Shown in pieces: positions 25,074-32,303 of a DNA stretch of 47,459 bases; position 1 is the first letter of the stretch; every line of letters begins with the position of its first letter. The translations under genes were made by a program, and so were the position numbers. The stretch comes from Candidatus Parvarchaeota archaeon (GTDB taxonomy: Archaea > Nanobdellota > Nanobdellia > JAFCGN01). The DNA lies in NCBI GenBank assembly GCA_017609105.1, contig JAFCEQ010000003.1:1-47459 (forward strand), given 5' to 3'. The notes beneath the pieces were generated by a model. The model was not told the DNA's origin. It worked only from the letters and a program-made list of their open reading frames with translations, and did not search any database.

Positions 25074-25952
25074 TTAATCTTCAACTTCTTTTTCAAGATT
25101 TATTCTCACAGCATTTTTTTTAATACCATACACTCTTGTAAGAATGCTATTAAAATTTCTTAAATTAGTAGGAAGAAGAATTACTGAATAAACAAGACAA
25201 ACAAATAAGATAGGAGGATAAAAAATAATTGCTAAGCCAAGCAATTGTTTTAAGACAACAATAATGCTTTGTTCAAGAAACATTTTTGTAATAATATTTA
25301 TTGAAACAATAAGTTTCAAAAAATTGTTTATAATCCTATTATACCATCTACCAAGGCGTTGAATATACTGATTTCTTTCATCAACAAATCTTAACCCGCT
25401 TTTATCAAGCACGATTGAAGCAGTGAATAAAACAAAAATTATAGGAAATAATACCGGTCCCATTAAACTGCCAGGTGTTAAACTAAAAATGGAATTGCTT
25501 GTGAGCTTGCTTTGTTGAACATAAATACTAATCATTAAAAGCATTGGATAAACGCTTAAATAAAAAAAATCTACTATCCTCATTTTTGAAGAAGCGCTGA
25601 ACCTATAATAATTGTTTGAAGGTCTTAAAAAAATAAAATTTTCTTCTTTAACAGGCGTTGGTATTCCTCCCCTGTGAATAACTAAAGCAGCTATTGCTAT
25701 CTTATAACTTATGTAATAACTAAGATATAAAGGCATGAAAACAAGTAAGAATATTTGAAAAGAAATCACATTAAAAGAAGAAGCAATGAATAAAAAAAGC
25801 GCGAGAAAATTGATTTTAGTTCTTATACTTAAATTAGAAAAAAGTTTTTTCACTGATTCCTTTAATTGTTTAAGGAAATTTTTCAAATTTTTTTTTGTCA
25901 CTTCAATCACTTTATGGTATAAGGAGGATTCTCTTTTAGAATACTTAAGCAT
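25074..25952 (-). CDS. Multi-pass membrane protein, unknown
   Basis: The 292-residue product has a basic N-terminal region (about 1-45) and roughly five or six hydrophobic segments (near 47-90, 126-145, 160-180, 215-260). No transporter or enzyme motif is recognised. RPSNNYYRFS and VDERNQYIQRLGRWYNR are the most distinctive soluble segments. The ATG at 25952 overlaps the end of the AMP phosphorylase gene by 46 nt; a GTG that overlaps that gene's stop (GTGA) is a possible later start and would remove about 14 residues. The two genes are probably cotranscribed. Confidence 0.6.
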   Translation of the reverse strand: MLKYSKRESSLYHKVIEVTKKNLKNFLKQLKESVKKLFSNLSIRTKINFLALFLFIASSFNVISFQIFLLVFMPLYLSYYISYKIAIAALVIHRGGIPTPVKEENFIFLRPSNNYYRFSASSKMRIVDFFYLSVYPMLLMISIYVQQSKLTSNSIFSLTPGSLMGPVLFPIIFVLFTASIVLDKSGLRFVDERNQYIQRLGRWYNRIINNFLKLIVSINIITKMFLEQSIIVVLKQLLGLAIIFYPPILFVCLVYSVILLPTNLRNFNSILTRVYGIKKNAVRINLEKEVED

Positions 25953-27409
25953 TTTTTAAGTTTTTCATTGCTTTTATAATAAATAGTCATTAAAGTTTCT
26001 CCTTTCTTCACTTCATCTCCTTTTATTTTATGCAAATAAACGCCTGCATCCATAACAGAAGGAGCACCTGCAGCAAGAGCAATTCTTGCTATGCTTTTAT
26101 TACTTATTTTTTTAATAACACCACTTTTCTCAGATTTAATATTATAGGAAAGAGTTCTAGGTTCTAAATCCTCTATTTTAATGTTTGGATTTCCTTTTTG
26201 AGCCTTAATTATTTCTTTCATTTTCTGCCATGCCCTCCCACTCTTAAGCAATTCCTCAGCAATTTTCTCTCCTTGTCCTCTTTTAACTTTATCACTGAAT
26301 TCAATAATGATTCCTGCAAGCTCTAAACATTTTTTCTCTAAATCCAAAGGTCTTTTCTCATGTTGTTGTAAAACCATTAAAACATCTCTTGCTTCTAATA
26401 AAGGACCAATACCTCTTCCAATCGGAAAATTCCCATCAGTTATGATGTACTCTACTTTCATATTTAATTTCTCACCAACTCTTTCAAAAAGAGTTCCTAA
26501 AAGCTCTGCTTCATCAAATGTCTTAACTTTTGCCTCTTCACCAATAGGTATGTCAATTAAAACATGCGTGCTGCCCACTGCTTTTTTCTTTGCCATAATG
26601 GATGCAAGCATTAAACCCACTGGATCTAAATGAAGCGGGTGCCTTACTTTTATAAGTTTATCATCTGCAGCAGCGAGGTTCACTGTTCCACCAAAAGCAA
26701 TGCAAGCACCAATTCTTCTTACTATCTTCTCAAGTTCTTTTGCAGAGAATTCTACTTCTGTAAGCACTTCCATTGTGTCAGCAGTGCCTGCAGGACTTGT
26801 TATTGAACGCGAACTTGTCTTCGGCATTGTTAATCCAAAAGCTGCGATAATAGGAACTACTACCATCGTAGTTCTATTTCCTGCAACACCTCCAAGACAA
26901 TGCTTATCTACAATAAGCTTCTTTTTTAAATGAAGCGTGTCACCAGTGTTCACTACTGCTCTTGTTAAATTCACTGTTTCCTCAAAAGTAAGTCCTTCAG
27001 TATAAGTTGCTGTAACAAAAGCACTCATTTCTACATCGCTTAATTTATTATGCACGATATCATTAATAATTTCATAAATTTCATCATAAGTTAAGGTCTT
27101 GCCATTTATTTTCTTTTTAATAAATTCTAAACTCTTTGGAGATGGAACTTGTTTTATTTCTAATTTCACATTATTTTTTTTTATGCCTAACTCCATGCTC
27201 ACTTCTTCAAAAAGCCCTATTTCATCTGGAAGAATGTCCACACTGCTTAAATCAACAATAGCATTAACATGCTTTCTTCCTTTGCTTATTCTAATCCTGT
27301 CCCCAGCGCTTATACCTAATTCTATTGCTTTTAATTCATTAAGAACAGCAACCATAATATTTCCTGTTTCAACTTTTATTAACTTTGATTTGAGAAAAGT
27401 TCTTGTCAT
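25907..27409 (-). CDS. deoA: AMP phosphorylase
   Basis: The 500-residue enzyme has an archaeal N-terminal extension (about 1-85) and the thymidine-phosphorylase-like core: DKHCLGGVAGNRTTMVVVPI, SSRSITSPAGTADTMEVLTE, VRHPLHLDPVGLM, and a C-terminal domain with AAGAPSVMDAGVYLHKIKGD. It phosphorolyses AMP (also CMP and UMP) to ribose-1,5-bisphosphate, which in archaea feeds R15P isomerase and form III RuBisCO. Those partners are not in this window. Family identity is firm; the metabolic route is established knowledge for archaeal homologues. A membrane protein gene overlaps its 3' end. Confidence 0.95.
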   Translation of the reverse strand: MTRTFLKSKLIKVETGNIMVAVLNELKAIELGISAGDRIRISKGRKHVNAIVDLSSVDILPDEIGLFEEVSMELGIKKNNVKLEIKQVPSPKSLEFIKKKINGKTLTYDEIYEIINDIVHNKLSDVEMSAFVTATYTEGLTFEETVNLTRAVVNTGDTLHLKKKLIVDKHCLGGVAGNRTTMVVVPIIAAFGLTMPKTSSRSITSPAGTADTMEVLTEVEFSAKELEKIVRRIGACIAFGGTVNLAAADDKLIKVRHPLHLDPVGLMLASIMAKKKAVGSTHVLIDIPIGEEAKVKTFDEAELLGTLFERVGEKLNMKVEYIITDGNFPIGRGIGPLLEARDVLMVLQQHEKRPLDLEKKCLELAGIIIEFSDKVKRGQGEKIAEELLKSGRAWQKMKEIIKAQKGNPNIKIEDLEPRTLSYNIKSEKSGVIKKISNKSIARIALAAGAPSVMDAGVYLHKIKGDEVKKGETLMTIYYKSNEKLKKCLSILKENPPYTIK

Positions 27410-27526
27410 ACTATTCTTTTACAAAAAATAAGTTAATAAGATTTTTCAAATATTAAAAAACAGAAATTAAATTATAATCTTTAATTAACCATTAAGAATT
27501 TAAAAAGAAAAAATCAGGAATAAAGT

Positions 27527-28192
27527 ATGAGAAATAAAATAATTCCTCATGGGAAAGCAGAAAAATTTGAATTAAAAAAAGGAGATAAAATAAAAATCCT
27601 CATTCCTTTTGGAGGCCAAGTTTCTGACATAGTCTTTGAAGGATTTAATCAAAGCATTACAAGAGAAAAACTTACTTATTCAAGACACGTAAGTGGAACA
27701 ACAACGCCTATGGCAAAAACATTAGAACAAGGTGAATGCTTATATAATTGCGAAGGCAAGCCAATTCTTCTTCTTAAAGAAAATAATGTTTCAGAATTAA
27801 GCATTAATGATTATTTTAAAATTCTTCCTGACCATATTGATAAAAACAGGTTATTTCTTCAAGAACCCCTGATTAAGCCAACTCATGACTTGCTTTGGCC
27901 TGGATGTTCTTCTGAAATATACAAAAATGAAAAAAAAGGTTGCAGGGAATTACTTTCAGAAGTTCTTGACCTTGAATTAAAAAACCTTCCATCTGTTTGT
28001 TCATTATTCATGACACTTGGTTCAAAAAACAATATTATTCCAAGTCCTGTTCAAAAAAATGATAATGTTGTTTTTGAAGCATTAGAAGATGTGCTCTTAG
28101 GAGTAACTTCTTGCCCTGATGATTGGTTTTGCAATTTAAATCCTTCAGAAGTAAATATAATCTATTATAAGAATGGGTCCGCTGGGATTTGA
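27527..28192 (+). CDS. DUF1989 (urea-carboxylase-associated-like) protein
   Basis: The 221-residue protein matches the DUF1989 pattern: G-x-x-S-D-I-V early (GGQVSDIVFEGF), REKLTYSRH, KPTHDLLWPGCSSEIY with the HD and Cys, FMTLGSKNNIIPSP, and the C-terminal EALEDVLLGVTSCPDD. His, Asp and Cys in these motifs are likely ligands or catalytic residues, but the reaction is not established. The last six codons and stop lie on the strand opposite the tRNA-Ile gene (overlap 28174-28192), so the C-terminal residues NGSAGI are encoded by antisense tRNA sequence. A TATA-like run lies about 25-35 nt before the ATG. Confidence 0.8.
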   Translation: MRNKIIPHGKAEKFELKKGDKIKILIPFGGQVSDIVFEGFNQSITREKLTYSRHVSGTTTPMAKTLEQGECLYNCEGKPILLLKENNVSELSINDYFKILPDHIDKNRLFLQEPLIKPTHDLLWPGCSSEIYKNEKKGCRELLSEVLDLELKNLPSVCSLFMTLGSKNNIIPSPVQKNDNVVFEALEDVLLGVTSCPDDWFCNLNPSEVNIIYYKNGSAGI

Positions 28193-28279
28193 ACCCAGGG
28201 CCTCCGGCTCACTTAGTTGAGCCTTGTTCGGAACTCGGACATATAAGACCGGCGCTCCACCAGACTAAGCTACGGACCC
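28174..28279 (-). tRNA. tRNA-Ile (UAU) with a 32-nt intron
   Basis: Exon 1 (28279-28242) has acceptor GGGTCCG, D arm and the 5' anticodon strand CCGGT with loop CTTATA; exon 2 (28209-28174) begins A then GCCGG, has T arm with TTCAAAT, acceptor CGGACCC and A73. The intron (28241-28210) sits between 37 and 38. A canonical bulge-helix-bulge forms: helix CTTA with TAAG, flanked by 3-nt bulges TAT and TGA, with cuts giving loop CTTATAA and anticodon TAT. Acceptor and D-arm sequence resemble tRNA-Ile. This tRNA would read AUA directly, in place of the usual archaeal CAU tRNA carrying agmatidine. Confidence 0.88.
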
Positions 28280-28322
28280 AAAAAACATGTTAATAAAATA
28301 AATAATTAATTTTTAAATCTAA

Positions 28323-28736
28323 CTACTCTCCTCTTATGTGCATTACTGCTGCAGCAATTCCAATCATCACGCCTAAAATAATTAAGGGGTCTAAAAAATT
28401 TTTCCAAGTGAAAAAACTATTCTGTTCTGCATAACTTAAACCAATCACTGATAAAAAAAGAGGGCTTGTTAAAACAAAATACACTGTGATGCCAACAACA
28501 GCAGTTATGAGTGTTGTTGGAATGCTTGAACCAAACATGTAATTCACAACAACAGCAAAAATTCCTGCTAGAATTATTGGTCTTATAATATCAAGTAAAA
28601 GCATTAAAAAATGTTCATTCGCAGTGGTCACACCAATCATTTGAAAAAATTCTGGACTAGTGAATCTTTGATAAAAAACAAGCAAGAACATTAAAATTAA
28701 AAAACCAGTGATTATTTTTCCAGGTTCAAATTCCAT
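28323..28736 (-). CDS. Four-helix membrane protein, unknown
   Basis: The 137-residue protein has four hydrophobic segments (about 8-24, 42-66, 76-98 and 112-133) separated by short loops, with an acidic N-terminus MEFEPGK and a short basic end. No charged residue within the helices or signature motif suggests a transporter class. It stands between two tRNA genes on the same strand and has no close neighbour to suggest a role. The start is the only ATG before the hydrophobic part. Confidence 0.6.
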   Translation of the reverse strand: MEFEPGKIITGFLILMFLLVFYQRFTSPEFFQMIGVTTANEHFLMLLLDIIRPIILAGIFAVVVNYMFGSSIPTTLITAVVGITVYFVLTSPLFLSVIGLSYAEQNSFFTWKNFLDPLIILGVMIGIAAAVMHIRGE

Positions 28737-28894
28737 GAAATAAATAAAATCAAAACTATATTATTAATTTAACTAAAATTAATTATAATTAAAAAATAAA
28801 ATTAAAAAAATAAATTATGAATAATTTACAAAAAATAATTGGGTATTGCAATCCTAATTATTTTTTTTTGATTTGAAGAAATTTCAAAGTTATG

Positions 28895-29021
28895 TGCTCC
28901 CGCCGGGATTTGAACCCGGGTCGCCGGCTTTCTTTCATTGTTAAACCTTCAAGTGTGTCTGAACGCCATGAAGGTTCTGATGTCGAAAGGCCGGAATCCT
29001 TGGCCGCTAGACTACGGGAGC
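28895..29021 (-). tRNA. tRNA-Glu (UUC) with a 54-nt intron
   Basis: Exon 1 (29021-28984) has acceptor GCTCCCG, D arm and CCGGC with loop CTTTCG; exon 2 (28929-28895) begins A then GCCGG, with T arm CCGGG-TTCAAAT-CCCGG, acceptor CGGGAGC and A73. The intron (28983-28930) lies between 37 and 38. The bulge-helix-bulge uses helix CTTT with AAAG and bulges CGA and AAA, giving loop CTTTCGA and anticodon TTC. Inside the intron AACCTTCA and TGAAGGTT form a perfect 8-bp stem. Confidence 0.92.
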
Positions 29022-29092
29022 ATTCTTTAAAACAATTAATAATTTGCTTTTAAAAGTTTTGCTAAAAATTATTTTAATAAAAAAAAAGGTGT

Positions 29093-29320
29093 TCAATCAC
29101 TTGATTTAATAGTTTCATTTAACTCTTTTAACAATTTTTCAATATCAATTGAATATTTATTGCAAATATCTGAAAGTTTTAATAAACCAATTTCAAACAT
29201 TGCTAACGGACATGATAAGCAAGGCACATTATATTTTAATAATATCTCACTTGTTCCAGGAAAATCTAAAATCTCAGCCAAAGTCATGTTTTTTGTAATT
29301 TTTTTAATATTTTTTTTCAT
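29093..29320 (-). CDS. DUF1858 domain protein
   Basis: The 75-residue protein matches the DUF1858 domain: MTLAEILDFPGTSEILLKY, then PCLSCPLAMFE with the paired Cys (C-x-x-C), then helices ending in LLKELNET. Such domains occur alone or at the N-terminus of ScdA/Ric-type proteins and are thought to be redox or metal-linked through the Cys pair; the exact role is not settled. GGGTGTG about 11 nt before the ATG at 29320 supports the longer start with the basic KKNIKKITKN leader. It lies between tRNA-Glu and tRNA-Gly. Confidence 0.82.
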   Translation of the reverse strand: MKKNIKKITKNMTLAEILDFPGTSEILLKYNVPCLSCPLAMFEIGLLKLSDICNKYSIDIEKLLKELNETIKSSD

Positions 29321-29347
29321 TAGTTTTCACACCCAATTTTTTTTTAA

Positions 29348-29418
29348 TGCGCTTGCCGGGATTTGAACCCGGGTCTCAAGCTTGGGAAGCTTGCATCCTG
29401 CCACTGAACGACAAGCGC
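29348..29418 (-). tRNA. tRNA-Gly (CCC)
   Basis: The minus strand folds into a standard cloverleaf without an intron: acceptor GCGCTTG with CAAGCGC, anticodon stem CAAGC with GCTTG around loop TTCCCAA (anticodon CCC), and T arm CCGGG-TTCAAAT-CCCGG, with A73. It reads GGG codons. Confidence 0.93.
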
Positions 29419-29520
29419 TCAAAAAAGATTAATAAATCCTTGTTTTTTTGAAAAAACTTTTATTTTTTAATAAATTTTGTTCAATAAAGTTTTTTAATTT
29501 GTTTTACTTCTTAATTCTTC

Positions 29521-29967
29521 ATGAAAAAAGATTTTTTTTTAATCTCTGCTTTTCTTTTAATGATTTTAAGTTATTTTATAATCACTTCTTTTTTCACAAA
29601 TTTTAATCCTTTCATAGAAAAAAATTTTAAATACAAAATCAATTTTTGCACTAATACTTCTTCTGATGAAAGAGGGAATTTTATTAATGTTAAAGTAGAG
29701 AATAATTCAATTATTTTTAATCAAACCTTAATTCTTTATTGTAATGCAAATAATGAAACCCTTAAATTAAGGTATGAGCATAAAAATAATGAAATTATTG
29801 TGAAAGAAGTATTTGATTCTAAGATTATTGCAAGGTGTCTTTGCCCAACAAGTATTGAAGGAAGCATAATAAATCTTGAAAACGGAGAATACGCTCTCAA
29901 GTTTTTGTTTATTAACAAGTACTTAGGTTTAGAAGAAGAGTTAGATTATTTTGAAGTTAAAATTTAG
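29521..29967 (+). CDS. Membrane-anchored extracellular protein, unknown
   Basis: The 148-residue protein has a two-Lys N-terminus followed by a hydrophobic segment (about 5-27), then an external domain with beta-strand pattern, four Cys residues (FCTN, LYCN, RCLCP) and a few N-x-S/T sequons. The RCLCPTSIEGSI segment and following NGEYALKFLF suggest a small beta-sandwich, but I do not recognise a family. Its last 4 nt overlap the end of the convergent PIN-like gene. It could be a lipid-free membrane anchor protein or an uncleaved signal peptide. Confidence 0.6.
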   Translation: MKKDFFLISAFLLMILSYFIITSFFTNFNPFIEKNFKYKINFCTNTSSDERGNFINVKVENNSIIFNQTLILYCNANNETLKLRYEHKNNEIIVKEVFDSKIIARCLCPTSIEGSIINLENGEYALKFLFINKYLGLEEELDYFEVKI

Positions 29968-30857
29968 AAAAACTTGTTAAAGCGTGAATTTAATTTAAAA
30001 TCTTCTGTGTAAATCCTTGTTTTAATACCTGTGTTATAAAATATTTTTTTATAAAACATGAACGCGTAATCTGCTCTTTGCCCTTGTCCTCCAAACACGT
30101 GTTCCAAGTTTTTTTTGAATTCTTCTTCAAGTTTTAATGGCAGGGTTAATGCATTAGTGTTCTTCCATAAAGCAAGGTAAAGATTCTCTTTGTATTTTTT
30201 TGAATCCCCAGTGCTTTCCTTATACTCTGATAACTCTTGATAAACTTCAAAAATTCCTATAGAAATATCGTTTTCTTTCAAAGGTTTTTTCATTTCCTTA
30301 TGGTTATTATAGTTTTTAATAATATAAGAAGTGTCTATGAATCCTATTGTCCTTGTTTTTACTGGATTTCCAAGAAAAAAAAGAAATGGTTTAAGCAATT
30401 TGAGTTCAACTTCTTCTTCATCAATACTTTTTGTTAAAAACTTTTTTTTAAATTGTTCTGCTTCACTTCTTAAATTCTTATCAATTGTTTTTAAAGTAAA
30501 AGAGTTTTCTTTCATTCGATTTAATTTTTTGTAAAAAACGTTTTCATACTTTCTTCTAATAATGTATTCTTGTTCTGCCAAGCCTTGTTGAAATGATAAA
30601 AGGATTTTGTATAAAGTATTTCCATTAAGCAAGTAAGAGCAAATGTGTTTTAAGTACTTTTGATCAGTATAAATGAATTTTGAAGGTTTTTTAAGAATGC
30701 CAAGAATTTCTTCTAAAGAATTAAACTCATTTCTTCTTGATTTTTTGATTTCATTAAATAATAATTCATAAATGTTTTTTTCTTCTATAATTTTTTCAAG
30801 AGATTCATCAAGTTTTAGTGCGCAAACAATATTTTTTATTCGTTCTCTTATTTTCAT
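29964..30857 (-). CDS. Protein with probable C-terminal PIN domain
   Basis: The 297-residue protein has a helical, basic N-terminal half (about 1-165) and a C-terminal region with PIN-nuclease spacing: GFIDTSYII (first Asp, about 170), an acidic helix with GIFEVYQEL (Glu), GQRADYAFMFYKKIFY (Asp) and IYTEDFKLNSRF (last Asp). These four acidic positions fit the metal site of PIN ribonucleases. No antitoxin gene is adjacent, so a housekeeping RNA-processing role is as likely as a toxin. The assignment is from motif order only. Confidence 0.55.
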   Translation of the reverse strand: MKIRERIKNIVCALKLDESLEKIIEEKNIYELLFNEIKKSRRNEFNSLEEILGILKKPSKFIYTDQKYLKHICSYLLNGNTLYKILLSFQQGLAEQEYIIRRKYENVFYKKLNRMKENSFTLKTIDKNLRSEAEQFKKKFLTKSIDEEEVELKLLKPFLFFLGNPVKTRTIGFIDTSYIIKNYNNHKEMKKPLKENDISIGIFEVYQELSEYKESTGDSKKYKENLYLALWKNTNALTLPLKLEEEFKKNLEHVFGGQGQRADYAFMFYKKIFYNTGIKTRIYTEDFKLNSRFNKFF

Positions 30858-30956
30858 TATAATTTTTAAGCAAAATATTGCTTTTTTTAAATTTTTATAA
30901 AATGTTTTAAAAACGTTTTTTAAAATCTTTTAAAGGAGCATTTATTATTAAAATAT

Positions 30957-31673
30957 ATGAAAAAACATAAAGAAGAGTTTGATATTTATGCTGGAGTGTT
31001 TGATAATTACACTATTAATCTTCTTTATCAAATAATGAATAAAGGTTATTTCACAGAATTTAAAGGAATAATTAGTGAAGGCAAAGAAGCAAATGTTTTT
31101 CTTGCTAAAAATAATAAAAAATTCTTAGCTATTAAGATATTTAAAACAGAAACAAGCAGTTTTAGAAGAATAAAAGAATACATGTTAGGTGATCCAAGGT
31201 TTCCGAGAATAACAAAAAATTTTAGAAAACTTGTTTTCTTATGGACTCAAAAGGAGTATAAGAATCTTATGAGAGCATATGAAAAAGGAGTTAGTGTTCC
31301 TAAACCAATTTATAACTTAAAAAATGTTATTTTAATGGAATTAATTCATGATAAAAACTTTAATCCTTCGCCTCCCATAAATAAGTGTAAGAGTCTTAAT
31401 TATAAAAAAATGTATTCATTAGTGATTAAAGAGTATGAAAAAATTTTAGATTCAGGGCTTGTTCATGCTGATTTCTCAGAATATAATATTCTTAATAGGA
31501 ATAATAAACCAGTGATTATTGATTGGGCGCAAGCAATTCTTATTGAACACCCGAGAGTGTTGGAATTCATGGAAAGAGATTTAGTAAACATAAATAAGTG
31601 GTTTAAGAATAAAGGGGTTATTGTGAATGATGAACTCATAGATAAGTTTAAAAGAAAGATAATTGAAAAATAA
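30957..31673 (+). CDS. rio1: RIO1-type serine/threonine protein kinase
   Basis: The 238-residue protein has the RIO kinase layout: a glycine-poor ATP loop ISEGKEANVFLA (about 40-51), AIKIFKTET with the catalytic Lys, the flexible loop YMLGDPRFPRI, VLMELI-type hinge as VILMELIHD, the catalytic loop LVHADFSEYNIL and the metal-binding VIIDWAQA. RIO1 acts in 40S/30S ribosome maturation. It lies in an operon with a Dim2-like KH protein 4 nt downstream, a conserved archaeal pairing of two small-subunit assembly factors. Confidence 0.95.
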   Translation: MKKHKEEFDIYAGVFDNYTINLLYQIMNKGYFTEFKGIISEGKEANVFLAKNNKKFLAIKIFKTETSSFRRIKEYMLGDPRFPRITKNFRKLVFLWTQKEYKNLMRAYEKGVSVPKPIYNLKNVILMELIHDKNFNPSPPINKCKSLNYKKMYSLVIKEYEKILDSGLVHADFSEYNILNRNNKPVIIDWAQAILIEHPRVLEFMERDLVNINKWFKNKGVIVNDELIDKFKRKIIEK

Positions 31674-31677
31674 TTAT

Positions 31678-32220
31678 ATGTTTGAAGAAGAATTATTAAT
31701 TCCTGAGCAAAGAGTTGGTTTTTTAATAGGAAAAGAAGGAAAATCTAAAAAAAAGCTTGAGAAAGAATTAAAAGTTAAAATAAAGGTTTCAAGAAATGGA
31801 AGAGTTGAGATAAGAAGTGATGATTCTTTAACTCTATTTATTGCAAAACTTGTTATTAAAGCAATAGGAAGAGGGTTTTCAGTAAAGAATGCATTAATGT
31901 TAAAAAATGAAAATTATTCTTTTGAATTAATAGAATTAAGGGATTACGGAAGAAATAAAGAAGATATTAAAAGAATTAAATCAAGAATTATTGGGAGGGA
32001 AGGTTTAAGCAAAAAAAAAATAGAGGAGACAACTGAAAGCATGGTAATAATTTATGGCGACACTGTTGGGATTATTGGAGAAATAGAAGATGTTATGCTT
32101 GCGAAAACAGCTGTTGAAATGTTAATAAACGGTGCTAAGCATTCAAATGTTTTTACTTTTCTTGAAAAAAAAAGAAAAGAAAATAAGATGAGAAGAATGC
32201 TTGAAACTCATAAACATTAA
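31678..32220 (+). CDS. KH-domain ribosome assembly protein (Dim2/Pno1-like)
   Basis: The 180-residue protein has two KH domains: IPEQRVGFLIGKEGKSKKKL (about 8-27) and a second with RIKSRIIGREGLSKKKIE (about 101-118) followed by IIYGDTVGIIGE. This matches archaeal Dim2/Pno1, which binds the 3' region of 16S rRNA. The ATG at 31678 is chosen because the family starts shortly before the IPxxRVG motif; a TTG five codons earlier lies within the rio1 stop region. It is cotranscribed with rio1. Confidence 0.9.
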   Translation: MFEEELLIPEQRVGFLIGKEGKSKKKLEKELKVKIKVSRNGRVEIRSDDSLTLFIAKLVIKAIGRGFSVKNALMLKNENYSFELIELRDYGRNKEDIKRIKSRIIGREGLSKKKIEETTESMVIIYGDTVGIIGEIEDVMLAKTAVEMLINGAKHSNVFTFLEKKRKENKMRRMLETHKH

Positions 32221-32234
32221 GTTCTCTCTAACAA

Positions 32235-32244
32235 ATTATTTAAA
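32235..32244 (+). promoter_or_regulatory. TATA box of the topoisomerase VI operon
   Basis: ATTATTTAAA lies about 60-70 nt before the top6B ATG. The leader would be about 40 nt and contains GAGGG before the ATG. Confidence 0.45.
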
Positions 32245-32303
32245 CAAGTTGTTAATTATGATTTGTGTAAGCGAAGATAACAGGAGAAAAGAGGGATTTT
32301 TTT

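Noticed and set aside
26307-27431. Several open frames of 77-110 codons opposite AMP phosphorylase.
   Set aside because: They are antisense shadows of a conserved gene with no independent signals.
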